The translations under genes were made by a program, and so were the position numbers. A DNA stretch of 64,000 nucleotides. It comes from Kocuria dechangensis. Its GTDB lineage: Bacteria > Actinomycetota > Actinomycetes > Actinomycetales > Micrococcaceae. The notes beneath the pieces are model-generated. The model worked only from the letters and a program-made list of their open reading frames with translations. It did no database searches and was not told the DNA's origin. This document shows, piece after piece, positions 44,241 through 52,083 of this stretch. The stretch is taken from assembly GCF_014636775.1 (NCBI RefSeq), contig NZ_BMEQ01000019.1, positions 1 to 64,000 on the forward strand, given 5' to 3'. Position 1 is the first letter of the stretch; every line of letters starts with the position of its first letter.

Positions 44241-45467
44241 TCAGGCGGTGAGGGACTCGCGCACCGCGCGGATGGTCTCCACGTCGTCCTCGGAGGTGTC
44301 CAGGACCTCGGCCCAGTCCACCGGGTGGATCCAGCTCAGGTGGGCGATGTGGCGGGAGGCCATCACGCACAGCCGTCCGGGGTGGAGCTGGTGCCCCTTG
44401 GGCTCGCGGTAGCCGGTGAGCGGGTCCACGGCGATGACGGCGTTCCACTGCCCACCCTGCAGGGAGTCGGCCGTACCCACGGCAGTGCCCTCGATGCCGC
44501 GCTTTTCCAGCACGGCGGCCACCGCCGAGACCTGGGCGTTGTGAGCGACGACCACCGCCAGCTGGGCCGGGGTCATCGCGGTGGCACCGACTTCGGTGTG
44601 CACCTGGCACTGGAGCAGAGCCTCGGCGCGGTCGGCCACCGCGTGGGCGACGTCGAAGGCCTCCGGGGTGTCCACCGGGTCCATGGCGATGGAGGTGATC
44701 TCCGGCAGGGTGCGCCGCCCCCGGCGCAGGGAGACCTCGGGGCGGGCGGAGGCGAAGTCGAAGTCGTAGAGCGGGGCGATCGCGTCCACGGTGTCCGGTC
44801 CCAGGCGGAAGGTGCGGTCGATGTTGAGCACCGGGTAGCCCTTGGCGATGAACGGCTCCGGGGCCCGGGACTCGGGCTTGACCGCCCGGGAGGCGAACAC
44901 CCGGGTGTCGGAGGTGACGACCGGACCGATCTGCCCGGAGTCCCCGACCATCAGGATCTGCTCGCACTTGTCGGCGGCCACCGCCAGCTGAGCGTAGGTG
45001 GTCTGGAAGGCCTCGTCGACGATCAGCAGGTCCAGCTCGGGCTGGGACATGGCCGCCGAGGCGAGGGTGCGCACCCCCACCCGGCGCTTGGCGCACTCCC
45101 CGATCTTGGTGGCGACGTTCTCCGGGGGATCCATCTTGATGTGGAACAGCACCGAGGACTTCTCCCCGGGGTGGCGCTCGGCCATCAGCGCCCCGATCTT
45201 CGCCGCCAGCGCCCAGGCACCGTCACGGGTCGGGCAGGCGATCTCGAACTTGAGGTCGGTCTGCTCCAGCAGGAACACCGCGATCTCCCCGATGCAGGTG
45301 GATTTCCCGCCACCGGGGGGCGAGACGATCGTGGTAGCCGCCTCCCCCTGGAAGATGCTGAACAGCGCTTGGGAGGTGATGGAGCCGACCTCGAGTTCGG
45401 TGACGGGCCGCTCAGGAATGGCGGCGCGGGCGGCAGGGTCGATGTGCAGGTCCTTGGGAGTGAACAT
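44241..45467 (-). CDS. Superfamily 1 (Upf1/Dna2-like) helicase
   Basis: A 408-aa DNA/RNA helicase. Motif I is SPPGGGKST, motif II LLIVDEAFQ, motif III LMVGDSGQIGPV, motif IV LNIDRTFRLG, motif V GTADSLQGGQWNAVIAVDPL and motif VI VMASRHIAHL. The order and the DEAxQ box place it in SF1B. It is short for the family, with no nuclease or zinc domain. The ATG is 7 nt after a TCCGCACACAT element. It lies beside the repeat-rich non-coding region, which would suit a replication-associated role. Confidence 0.82.
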   Translation of the reverse strand: MFTPKDLHIDPAARAAIPERPVTELEVGSITSQALFSIFQGEAATTIVSPPGGGKSTCIGEIAVFLLEQTDLKFEIACPTRDGAWALAAKIGALMAERHPGEKSSVLFHIKMDPPENVATKIGECAKRRVGVRTLASAAMSQPELDLLIVDEAFQTTYAQLAVAADKCEQILMVGDSGQIGPVVTSDTRVFASRAVKPESRAPEPFIAKGYPVLNIDRTFRLGPDTVDAIAPLYDFDFASARPEVSLRRGRRTLPEITSIAMDPVDTPEAFDVAHAVADRAEALLQCQVHTEVGATAMTPAQLAVVVAHNAQVSAVAAVLEKRGIEGTAVGTADSLQGGQWNAVIAVDPLTGYREPKGHQLHPGRLCVMASRHIAHLSWIHPVDWAEVLDTSEDDVETIRAVRESLTA

Positions 45468-45474
45468 GCACCCC

Positions 45475-45485
45475 ATGTGTGCGGA
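45475..45485 (-). promoter_or_regulatory. TCCGCACACAT element, leaderless class (helicase gene)
   Basis: Seven nt to the ATG; it forms the left edge of the GTGCCCA repeat region. Confidence 0.75.
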
Positions 45486-45942
45486 GCACCCCGGACTCGG
45501 CGCACCGCACCCTCCGGCAGCGGGTGTGCCCACTTCCGTGCCCACTGTGCCCACCTGTGCCCAACCGGTGTGCACACCCTGGTCGGACCCCCACCATCTG
45601 CACCCCCCACGGACAAAACCCCTAGCCACACCTATATATACCCCCTCCCTTAAGAAGAAGGAGAAGGAGATGAGAGAGAGGGTTTTGGGGGTGAGGACAT
45701 GTGCCCAGGGTTTTGGGCTTCCGTACAAGGTGGGGGATGAAGGTGGTGGGGAGGAGAGGTGTCGGGGGTTCTCTCCTATAGGGGTGCAGAAAAATGTGGG
45801 CACATGTCCTCACCCACCCGTTTCCGGCCACCAGACCCATTCTGACCTGTGACGACACCTGAATCGGGGTGTGCCCACACATGGGCACAGACGGGCACAG
45901 GGGGGCACATCTGTGCCCATGCGAGGCACAGGGACCGGTCCA
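45486..45942. repeat. GTGCCCA/TGGGCAC repeat array, candidate origin or partition site
   Basis: GTGCCCA occurs at 45526, 45538, 45547, 45557, 45701, 45871 and 45913, and TGGGCAC at 45797 and 45882, with shorter GGGCAC copies at 45893 and 45903. A palindrome GGTGTGCACACC lies at 45568-45579. In the middle are TATATATA (45633-45640), a purine-only run and a 19-bp inverted repeat (45689-45707 and 45797-45815). Iteron-like spacing of 9-12 bp in the left group plus AT-rich and purine-rich DNA resemble plasmid origins or centromeres. No replication initiator is recognised nearby. Confidence 0.65.
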
Positions 45943-45953
45943 TCCGCACACAT
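45943..45953 (+). promoter_or_regulatory. TCCGCACACAT element, leadered class (tatB-like gene)
   Basis: Closes the right edge of the repeat region. The leader is about 98 nt, the longest in the set. Confidence 0.65.
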
Positions 45954-46058
45954 TTAGGCCACCAGATTCTCGGTCGTTAGGCTCCGGTCCATCTCCGCTG
46001 CGCCCCGACCGGGATCCCAACGGGGGTCAGGCACACCCCCACGACGAAAGGAAAGCCT

Positions 46059-46550
46059 GTGTTCGGCATCAACGGCGGCGAGATGATCGTCCTGCTCCTC
46101 CTGGCCCTGTTCATCATCGGACCCGAGCGGCTGCCCGGCTACGCCGATCAGCTCAAAGACCTGGTGAAGGCGGCCAAGCGCTACGCCTCCGGGGCGAAGA
46201 CCGAGCTGAAGGAGACCTTCGGCCCGGAGATCGACGACGTCGACTGGCGCAAGTACGACCCCCGCCAGTACGACCCGCGCACCATCGTGCGCGAGGCCCT
46301 GGCCGAGGCCGACGCCCCGGAGCCGGACCCGGAGGAGCTGCGCCGGCGGGAGGTCACCGTGGCCCGGGAGTCCGAGGAGGAGCGCCGCGCCTTCGAGGAC
46401 CACCTCGAGCGCAAGCGCACCCCCGCCCACGCGCCCGAACCGGAGCTGGAGCCGCTGCCGGAGCAGGACCACGACGCACCCCAGCAGCTGGCGGCCGTCG
46501 GTGCTGCCCCCGGCCCCCGCGTCACCCCCTACGACGGCGAGGCCACCTGA
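46059..46550 (+). CDS. tatB: TatB-like twin-arginine translocase component
   Basis: A 163-aa protein with the actinobacterial TatB start FGINGGEMIVLLLLALFIIG, then PERLPGYADQLKDLVKAAKR as the amphipathic helix and KYDPRQYDPRTIVREAL, a segment conserved in TatB of this phylum. TatB receives Tat substrates with TatC. No tatA or tatC is adjacent, and the gene lies among element-type genes, so it may be an accessory copy. AAAGGAAA precedes the GTG. A strong terminator follows. Confidence 0.85.
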   Translation: MFGINGGEMIVLLLLALFIIGPERLPGYADQLKDLVKAAKRYASGAKTELKETFGPEIDDVDWRKYDPRQYDPRTIVREALAEADAPEPDPEELRRREVTVARESEEERRAFEDHLERKRTPAHAPEPELEPLPEQDHDAPQQLAAVGAAPGPRVTPYDGEAT

Positions 46551-46574
46551 ACCCCGTCACCATCCCGTCCCACC

Positions 46575-46608
46575 CGGCCCCGTGCACCACTGAAAGTGCG
46601 CGGGGCCG
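46575..46608. terminator. Terminator of the tatB-like gene
   Basis: CGGCCCCGTGCAC pairs with GTGCGCGGGGCCG with one mismatched base. The next TCCGCACACAT element starts only 8 nt later. Confidence 0.75.
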
Positions 46609-46615
46609 TGCTGTG

Positions 46616-46626
46616 TCCGCACACAT
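46616..46626 (+). promoter_or_regulatory. TCCGCACACAT element, leadered class (254-aa gene)
   Basis: About 38 nt of leader with GAGAGGAT before the ATG. Confidence 0.7.
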
Positions 46627-46671
46627 GGGAGACACCAGGAAGTTCCGCACCGCCTCCGAGAGGATCCCGTC

Positions 46672-47436
46672 ATGACTGTCACCGCCACCCGCACCCCGAA
46701 GGCCCCGGCCACCCCGACCGCCGTCACCTGTGAGGCCGCCGGCGGTCGGGCCGTCATGGCCGACGCCCTGTTCGGCGGGGCCCGGTTCTACTACCTGCTG
46801 GTGCCCTCCCCGCGCGATGCGGAGAAGCTGACCAGGGTCGAGTTCCGCTTCCCCGACGAGCCGGAGTTCCGCGTCGCGCAGCCGGGGTCCGACCCGCTGC
46901 CGGTGGTGCGGGTCGCCGGTCACCAGGATCCGGCCAAGGCGCCGAAGTACGTGCAGAAGGCCGTCGCCGAGGTGCTCGAGGCCGTCGCTGCCTGGGAGGC
47001 CCGCTACCAGTGGGGCACCCCGCGCACTCCGGAACAGCACGCCGAGATCGGCCCGCACGTCACCCGCGCCCAGCACGCCGAGATGCTCGGGCTGCACCAG
47101 GACCACCTGGAGCACCTGGACCGGGCCACCGTGGTGGCGGTGCTGCGCGCGGCCGTGGAGAACGGCTGGGCCACCCCTGATGACGTCTCGGAGCTGGAGT
47201 CCGAGCGCGACAAGGCCGCCGGGCAGCTGGAGGAGCACGAGAACGACGAGGAGTCCCGGACCCGGACGACCAAGGCGTTCGAGGAGCTGATCGCCGAGAC
47301 CGGGAAGTTCCTCGACGGCTACAACGGCATCGGGGTGCCCTTCGACAACTACACCGCCGCTCAGCGCGAGCAGGTCCTCGACGACGCCCGCCACCTGGAG
47401 GCGGCGATGGACGAGGCTCTCAACGCCACCTGTTGA
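46672..47436 (+). CDS. Hypothetical protein
   Basis: A 254-aa protein of unknown function. The N-terminal half appears beta-rich (GGARFYYLLVPSPRDAEKLT, VEFRFPDEPEFRVAQPG). The C-terminal half is highly charged and helical, likely coiled coil (ELESERDKAAGQLEEHENDE). GAGAGGA precedes the ATG. No motif gives a function. Confidence 0.68.
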   Translation: MTVTATRTPKAPATPTAVTCEAAGGRAVMADALFGGARFYYLLVPSPRDAEKLTRVEFRFPDEPEFRVAQPGSDPLPVVRVAGHQDPAKAPKYVQKAVAEVLEAVAAWEARYQWGTPRTPEQHAEIGPHVTRAQHAEMLGLHQDHLEHLDRATVVAVLRAAVENGWATPDDVSELESERDKAAGQLEEHENDEESRTRTTKAFEELIAETGKFLDGYNGIGVPFDNYTAAQREQVLDDARHLEAAMDEALNATC

Positions 47437-47540
47437 GGCTGATCGGCACACCGGGAGCCGGGGTAGGGCGTTACGGCGTCCGCCCCGGCTCCCACACTGG
47501 GGACCGTACCGCCGACCCGATCCCCGAGGACGCCCCCACC

Positions 47541-48305
47541 ATGAGCACCGAGACCACCACCGGCGCCCACGCCGCTGACGCCGCTGGCGGGCCGGCCTAC
47601 CTGTTCAGCGTCTGCCTCACCGACGGCACCTGCCTGGGCAGCCGGTGGATCCACACCGCCCACACCGGCACCGACGCGCACCAGGCCTGGACGACCGCGG
47701 CTGCCGTGGCCGCCGTCGAGGCCCGTGACGGGGAGACCGCCGGCACCGTCCACGCCATCAGTTGCCACCCCGCCCTGACCGGTTACGCCCCCGAGTCGCT
47801 GGAGCGCACCTGGCCGGAGGCCTTCGCCCACAACTGGGGCGGGATCCTCATCGACGCCGACGGCACGACCCACCACGACTGGGCCGATGCCGGGCCGCTG
47901 ACCCTGACCCGTGCGGTCCCGCTGGTGGAGTACCGCACCCTTGGCGAGCGCTCGGGATCGGTGGAGGACGATCCGGTGGTCCGTCCCGCCGCCGCACCGT
48001 CCTCGGTGGCCGGGTGCCCGGTGTTCTTCGAGGAGCACGAGTCCGCCGAGGGCCGGGCCTGCCCGACCGACTCGGTGTGCGATGAGCCCGACGAGGCGCA
48101 GCACCCGCCGGTGCTGCCCGGCGGTGCGTACCGGGTGCGCTGGGTGTTCCGCGTTCCGCTGGGCCTCGAGGTCACCGCGCTGGGTGAGGACCCGGTGGGT
48201 CACCTGCTGGGCCGGGACGACGTGGTGGTCCACTCCCGCACCGACTTCCGCCGGCAGGCGCTGACGCACCCGGTGAACAGCGCTGTGGAGGGTGTGCCGG
48301 CGTAG
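47541..48305 (+). CDS. Hypothetical protein related to the next gene
   Basis: A 254-aa protein. Its core matches the N-terminal half of the 500-aa protein downstream: NWGGILIDADGTTHHDWADA with PLTLTRAVPLVEYRTLG, and YRVRWVFRVPLGLEVTALGE. The pair therefore arose by duplication. Upstream, CTCCCACACTGGGGACCG is a degenerate version of the 11-bp element. Family unknown. Confidence 0.68.
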   Translation: MSTETTTGAHAADAAGGPAYLFSVCLTDGTCLGSRWIHTAHTGTDAHQAWTTAAAVAAVEARDGETAGTVHAISCHPALTGYAPESLERTWPEAFAHNWGGILIDADGTTHHDWADAGPLTLTRAVPLVEYRTLGERSGSVEDDPVVRPAAAPSSVAGCPVFFEEHESAEGRACPTDSVCDEPDEAQHPPVLPGGAYRVRWVFRVPLGLEVTALGEDPVGHLLGRDDVVVHSRTDFRRQALTHPVNSAVEGVPA

Positions 48306-48398
48306 CCTTCCGCCGCACATGTCCCGCGGGCAGACTGAGGCGATGACCGGCGCGGCCGCTTCAGGGGCGCCGACGCCGACCTGCAAGGACGGTCCACC

Positions 48399-49901
48399 AT
48401 GGATGACCGGGCTTCCACCATCCCCTTTCTGTTCACTGTCCATCTCGCCTACCCCGACGGGCAGGAACATGGTCACCGCTCGTTCGTCTTCCGGGCCCAC
48501 AGCGCCCAGGAAGCCTGGGTGCAGTGGGCCCGACCCTGGGCCGGGCAGGTCCTGGTGCAGGTCCAGGACGAGGAGGACCGCGCCGTGCTGGAGGACGAGG
48601 AGGGGTTCACCTTGCCCGCCGCCCGGTTCCACCTCAGCTTCGTGACGGCGATCAGCTGCGACGAGGAGTTCGCGCAGGCCTATGAGGACGCCGCGGACAT
48701 GCCGGAGCTGTGGGAGGAGGACCTGGCCCGGGAACGCGGTGCGGTCCTGATCGATGAGCACGGGCAGCTGTTGCCGGGCTGGCGCGACCGGGGACCGTTG
48801 CAGATCCGGCAGGCGGTGACGGTGCTGGAGTACCGGGGGCTGGTTCCGGGCTCGCCGGGGATGCTCAGTGATCCGGTGCGCTGGTCCGATGTCGAGGTGG
48901 ACTCGGGGCTGGCCGCCGGCGGGGACCTGCTGGTGGTGGGCGAGGAGCAGGCATTGCGCTTCGAGCGTGGGGACGGAGTGGTGGACAGCGAAGGGGTGGT
49001 GCGTCCGAACTGGATCGCCCCGGGCAGTGACGGCTACACCGGGGAGAGCCGCTACCTGGTGCGCTGGGTGTTCGACGTGGCGAATCACGTGGACGTCGAG
49101 GCGCTCTACGAGGAGTGCGGCGACAGCATTTCCGCGCAGCTGCTGGAGATGGAAGGTGACGTCGGGGAAGACCCGGACGAGGGTAACCCGTATGCCGTCG
49201 AGGTGCAGATGCAGTCCGCGCGGGAGAGCCTGTTGCAGGAGCTGCTGGAACGCACCTGGCGCCCGTCCACTCCCGCAGGGGCGGATCCGGCCGAAGCGGA
49301 GGCGCCCGAAGCTGGGCCGGAGGTCGCCGGGTTCACCATGCTGCTGCCCTACGACCCGCGTTCGGTCGCTGAGATGATGCCCGGCCCGGACCGGCGGATC
49401 GGGCAGATCACCGCCGTTATGCGCACCACGATCGTGGCCACCGACCCGCTGGAGTGGCCGGCGCTGGCCGGGTTCGTCGGGGAGCCCGGCTACCGGGTCA
49501 CCTGCGCCCTGGGCACCCCCGACGGGGAGGCCTGGAGCCGGCACGAGGGGCTGTGGTCGCGGCTGACCGAACGGTTCCGCCAGGCCCGCGCCGCGGTCGC
49601 TCTGGCCCGGCTGGAGGAGCTCGTGGAGGTCAGCGAGCGGGAACCGGCCGAAAGCGCCGCCCAGGACGCACAGATCATTGCCGATCTGCGCACCGCCGAC
49701 GGCCACGGCCGGATCTACCTGGCCGAGCCCGAGGGCACGGTCCACCTCATCGAGCACACCCTGGCCGGTACCTTTGGGTGGCGCCTGCTGCAGGTGCCGG
49801 CCAAGACGGTCCGGGCCCTGGTCGGGAACTCCGACGACCCTTGGATCCCGCGCTACAACGACCCTGCCCTGGGGCAGCGCCGCAACCCCTGGGCCGGCTG
49901 A
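48399..49901 (+). CDS. Hypothetical 500-aa protein
   Basis: The N-terminal ~240 residues are a paralogue of the preceding protein (RGAVLIDEHGQLLPGWRDRG, AVTVLEYRGL, YLVRWVFDVANHVDVEALYE). The C-terminal ~200 residues are a separate alpha/beta region with FTMLLPYDPRSVAEMMPGPD and TADGHGRIYLAEPEGTVHLI. A degenerate CCGCACAT element lies about 85 nt upstream. No function can be assigned. Confidence 0.68.
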   Translation: MDDRASTIPFLFTVHLAYPDGQEHGHRSFVFRAHSAQEAWVQWARPWAGQVLVQVQDEEDRAVLEDEEGFTLPAARFHLSFVTAISCDEEFAQAYEDAADMPELWEEDLARERGAVLIDEHGQLLPGWRDRGPLQIRQAVTVLEYRGLVPGSPGMLSDPVRWSDVEVDSGLAAGGDLLVVGEEQALRFERGDGVVDSEGVVRPNWIAPGSDGYTGESRYLVRWVFDVANHVDVEALYEECGDSISAQLLEMEGDVGEDPDEGNPYAVEVQMQSARESLLQELLERTWRPSTPAGADPAEAEAPEAGPEVAGFTMLLPYDPRSVAEMMPGPDRRIGQITAVMRTTIVATDPLEWPALAGFVGEPGYRVTCALGTPDGEAWSRHEGLWSRLTERFRQARAAVALARLEELVEVSEREPAESAAQDAQIIADLRTADGHGRIYLAEPEGTVHLIEHTLAGTFGWRLLQVPAKTVRALVGNSDDPWIPRYNDPALGQRRNPWAG

Positions 49902-49906
49902 TCGGC

Positions 49907-49917
49907 GCCGCACACAT
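49907..49917 (+). promoter_or_regulatory. GCCGCACACAT variant element, leadered class (94-aa gene)
   Basis: One mismatch at the first base. About 48 nt of leader with CAGGAGT before the GTG. Confidence 0.65.
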
Positions 49918-49972
49918 GGTCGGTGAGGGGATTTACCCGCCACCTCGCACCGACCACCGCCAGGAGTACGCC

Positions 49973-50257
49973 GTGACCGCCATCGCCGAACGCCCCACCC
50001 ACGCCGCCCACACGGCCCGCTTCACCCCCCGCGCCGCAGCCGTCCACGCCCTGTCCGCCTCCCTGACCGCCGCCGGCCTGGACCCGGTGGGTGTGAACCT
50101 GGAGGCCGTGGCTACACAGTGGCACCGCGACCATGGCACCTACGACCGCCTCGGGAACCTGCCCAAGGAGCGGCTGGCCCGCATCGCCCGGACCCACCCC
50201 TCAGGCTTCCGCGAGACCCTGTCCCCGTGGGATGTCGCCGCGATCCTGCGTGGCTGA
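49973..50257 (+). CDS. Small hypothetical protein
   Basis: A 94-aa predicted helical protein (FTPRAAAVHALSASLTAAGL, NLEAVATQWHRDHGTYDRLG). The GTG start follows CAGGAG with 6-nt spacing. No family known. A perfect 24-bp palindrome follows the stop. Confidence 0.6.
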   Translation: MTAIAERPTHAAHTARFTPRAAAVHALSASLTAAGLDPVGVNLEAVATQWHRDHGTYDRLGNLPKERLARIARTHPSGFRETLSPWDVAAILRG

Positions 50258-50282
50258 CCCATCCGTCCACCCACTGTCCGGG

Positions 50283-50306
50283 CCATCGGCACACGTGTGC
50301 CGATGG
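50283..50306. repeat. Perfect 24-bp palindrome
   Basis: CCATCGGCACAC followed directly by its complement GTGTGCCGATGG, with no loop. Its half-site TCGGCACAC resembles the TCCGCACAC core of the repeated element, so it may be a high-affinity site for the same protein, or a terminator. Confidence 0.7.
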
Positions 50307-50430
50307 ATCCGGTGCCGCCAGATACGCTTGCGGTGTTCTCCTCTAGGGGGGTGGACACAGCCACAACGGGGGCCCGCCGGCCGACGTCCATGATGTGCGG
50401 TTGCCGGGCCCTCGTTGTGGTCACGGCTCG

Positions 50431-50622
50431 TCATCTCCGGTCTCGGGCCCGGTCCAGGGCCGCCTGCGCCTGGTGGATATGCTCCCGGGCCTGACTGGCC
50501 GCCTCGGTCTGTTTCTCATTGGGCCCGGTGCCTGGGGCCCAGTCCGAGCGCAGCTCGTCCTCGGCCTGCTCGAGCAGCCGGTACGCACGGTGGCGCATCT
50601 CCTCGAAACTGGGCAGGGCCAT
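50431..50622 (-). CDS. Small helical hypothetical protein
   Basis: A 63-aa, strongly helical, charged protein (FEEMRHRAYRLLEQAEDELR, KQTEAASQAREHIHQAQAAL) that could form a short coiled coil. CCAGGAGG precedes the ATG with good spacing. Divergent from the small membrane protein gene. Function unknown. Confidence 0.6.
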   Translation of the reverse strand: MALPSFEEMRHRAYRLLEQAEDELRSDWAPGTGPNEKQTEAASQAREHIHQAQAALDRARDRR

Positions 50623-50713
50623 CGGTTCCTCCTGGATCGCAGCACGGGTGTGCCGTCGATGGTAGGTGCACGAGGCCCGTCGGCACACGCCTACGTCGTA
50701 GTTGTTGTTAGCT

Positions 50714-50724
50714 TCCGCACACAT
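50714..50724 (+). promoter_or_regulatory. TCCGCACACAT element, leaderless class (60-aa membrane gene)
   Basis: Seven nt (AGGGAGC) to the ATG. Confidence 0.75.
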
Positions 50725-50731
50725 AGGGAGC

Positions 50732-50914
50732 ATGAACCGATACGCCGAGCTCGCCATCGTCCTGGCCGCCCTGACCATCAGCTTCACCACCGAGGTCCAC
50801 AACGGCCTGTGGTTCACCGCGCTGAGCGCGCTGGTCGTCGTGGTCGCCGTCGAGTTCCGCACCTGGTGGGCGGACGAGGTCGCCGCCGAGCAGGCAGCCT
50901 CCCAGGGCGCCTGA
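50732..50914 (+). CDS. Small membrane protein
   Basis: A 60-aa protein with two hydrophobic segments (AELAIVLAALTISFTTEV, GLWFTALSALVVVVAVEFRT) and an acidic tail. Too short for family assignment; holin-like size and topology are noted without claiming function. Confidence 0.6.
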   Translation: MNRYAELAIVLAALTISFTTEVHNGLWFTALSALVVVVAVEFRTWWADEVAAEQAASQGA

Positions 50915-50942
50915 GCCGCACCCGTCGGCGACGTCCGTCTCC

Positions 50943-50953
50943 TCCGCACACAT
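50943..50953 (+). promoter_or_regulatory. TCCGCACACAT element, leaderless class (methyltransferase gene)
   Basis: Seven nt to ATG 50961. An ATG formed by the element itself (50952) is in frame but too close to be the start. Confidence 0.75.
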
Positions 50954-50960
50954 GAGAACC

Positions 50961-52001
50961 ATGAAGACGCTCCCCGCTCCCGCCCCCACCGCACTCACCG
51001 GCTCCCCCGTCGTCCTGGACCTGTGCGCCGGACCCGGCGGCTGGGACGAAGGTGCGCGCATCCTCGGACTCCCCCACCGGATCGCCGGGGTGGAGCTCAA
51101 CGAGGCGGCCGCGGCCACCGCGACCGCCGCCGGGCACCACCGGATCCTCGGCGACATCACCGCGATCGACCCGGCCGACTGGTCCCACGCCACCGGGCTG
51201 ATCGCCAGCACCCCATGCCCGACCTTCAGCTCCTCCGGCAAGCGCACGGGCACCGGGGTGGACTACCAGACCGTCCTCGACGTCATCACCCACCTGGGAG
51301 CCCATGACTGCGACTGCACCTGGGAGCAGATCCAGGACGAGCTGGGCACGGTCACCGATGTGCGCACCGCCCTGGCCGCCCAGCCGGCCCGCCTGGCCCT
51401 GTCCCCGGCGATGGAGTCCTTGGAGTGGTTGGTGCTCGAGCAGGTGCCGGCTGCGGAGTTCATGTTCGAGGACTTCGCCTCCGAGTTGTTCTCCGCCGGA
51501 TGGGAGTCGGTGGACGTCGGCGTCATCGACGCAGTGGATTTCGGGATGCCGGTGCGCAGGAAGCGCGCCTTCCTGGTCGCCAACCGGTACGGGACCGCCT
51601 CCCTGCCGCTGGGCCTGGACGGCCCCGGGCGCACCATGGCATCTGCCCTGGGCTGGGGTCCCGGGGAGCGGGTGAACACCCGCGGGGCGATGAGCTCCGG
51701 CGGCAACGAGTTCTCCGCCGACGCCCCGTCCTGGTGCCTGACCGGCTCGGCCAGGTCTTGGAGGCGGGTCTCCGATCGCGCCCAGCTCACCCTCCAGGAG
51801 GCCTCCGTGCTGCAGGGCTTCCGCGGCGACTACCCGTTCACCGGCTCCCGGTCGGCGGCGTTCAAGCAGGTCGCCGACGTCGTGCTCCCGCCGGTGGCCG
51901 CCTCCGTGCTGGCCGGGGCGATGGGGTTGGACTGGGAGGAGCAGGTCTCCGCCTACCTGGCCGGCCTCTACGACGCGGACCGTGTGTCCGTGGCCGCCTG
52001 A
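50961..52001 (+). CDS. DNA (cytosine-5) methyltransferase
   Basis: A 346-aa C5-MTase. Motif I is LDLCAGPGGWDEGARILGL, motif IV STPCPTFSSSGK with catalytic Cys, motif VI LEQVPAAEF (EQVP instead of ENVP), motif VIII FGMPVRRKRAFLVA (usual QRRxR altered) and a late FKQVADVVLPPVAASVL block. No restriction endonuclease is adjacent, so it may be an orphan or protective MTase of an element. The target sequence is not deducible. Confidence 0.85.
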   Translation: MKTLPAPAPTALTGSPVVLDLCAGPGGWDEGARILGLPHRIAGVELNEAAAATATAAGHHRILGDITAIDPADWSHATGLIASTPCPTFSSSGKRTGTGVDYQTVLDVITHLGAHDCDCTWEQIQDELGTVTDVRTALAAQPARLALSPAMESLEWLVLEQVPAAEFMFEDFASELFSAGWESVDVGVIDAVDFGMPVRRKRAFLVANRYGTASLPLGLDGPGRTMASALGWGPGERVNTRGAMSSGGNEFSADAPSWCLTGSARSWRRVSDRAQLTLQEASVLQGFRGDYPFTGSRSAAFKQVADVVLPPVAASVLAGAMGLDWEEQVSAYLAGLYDADRVSVAA

Positions 52002-52083
52002 GCTTCCCACGGGATCCGTCACTCTCCTGAGAGACGTTCTGGGGGCAGAATCAAAGTCACCGACGCCGAGACTGGGAGCCGAG

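Noticed and set aside
44130-45653. 507-residue plus-strand frame
   Set aside because: Antisense to the SF1 helicase, whose motifs are in the correct order on the minus strand.
47361-49943. 860-residue open frame on the minus strand
   Set aside because: Antisense to three plus-strand genes with proper starts and paralogy; no family features.
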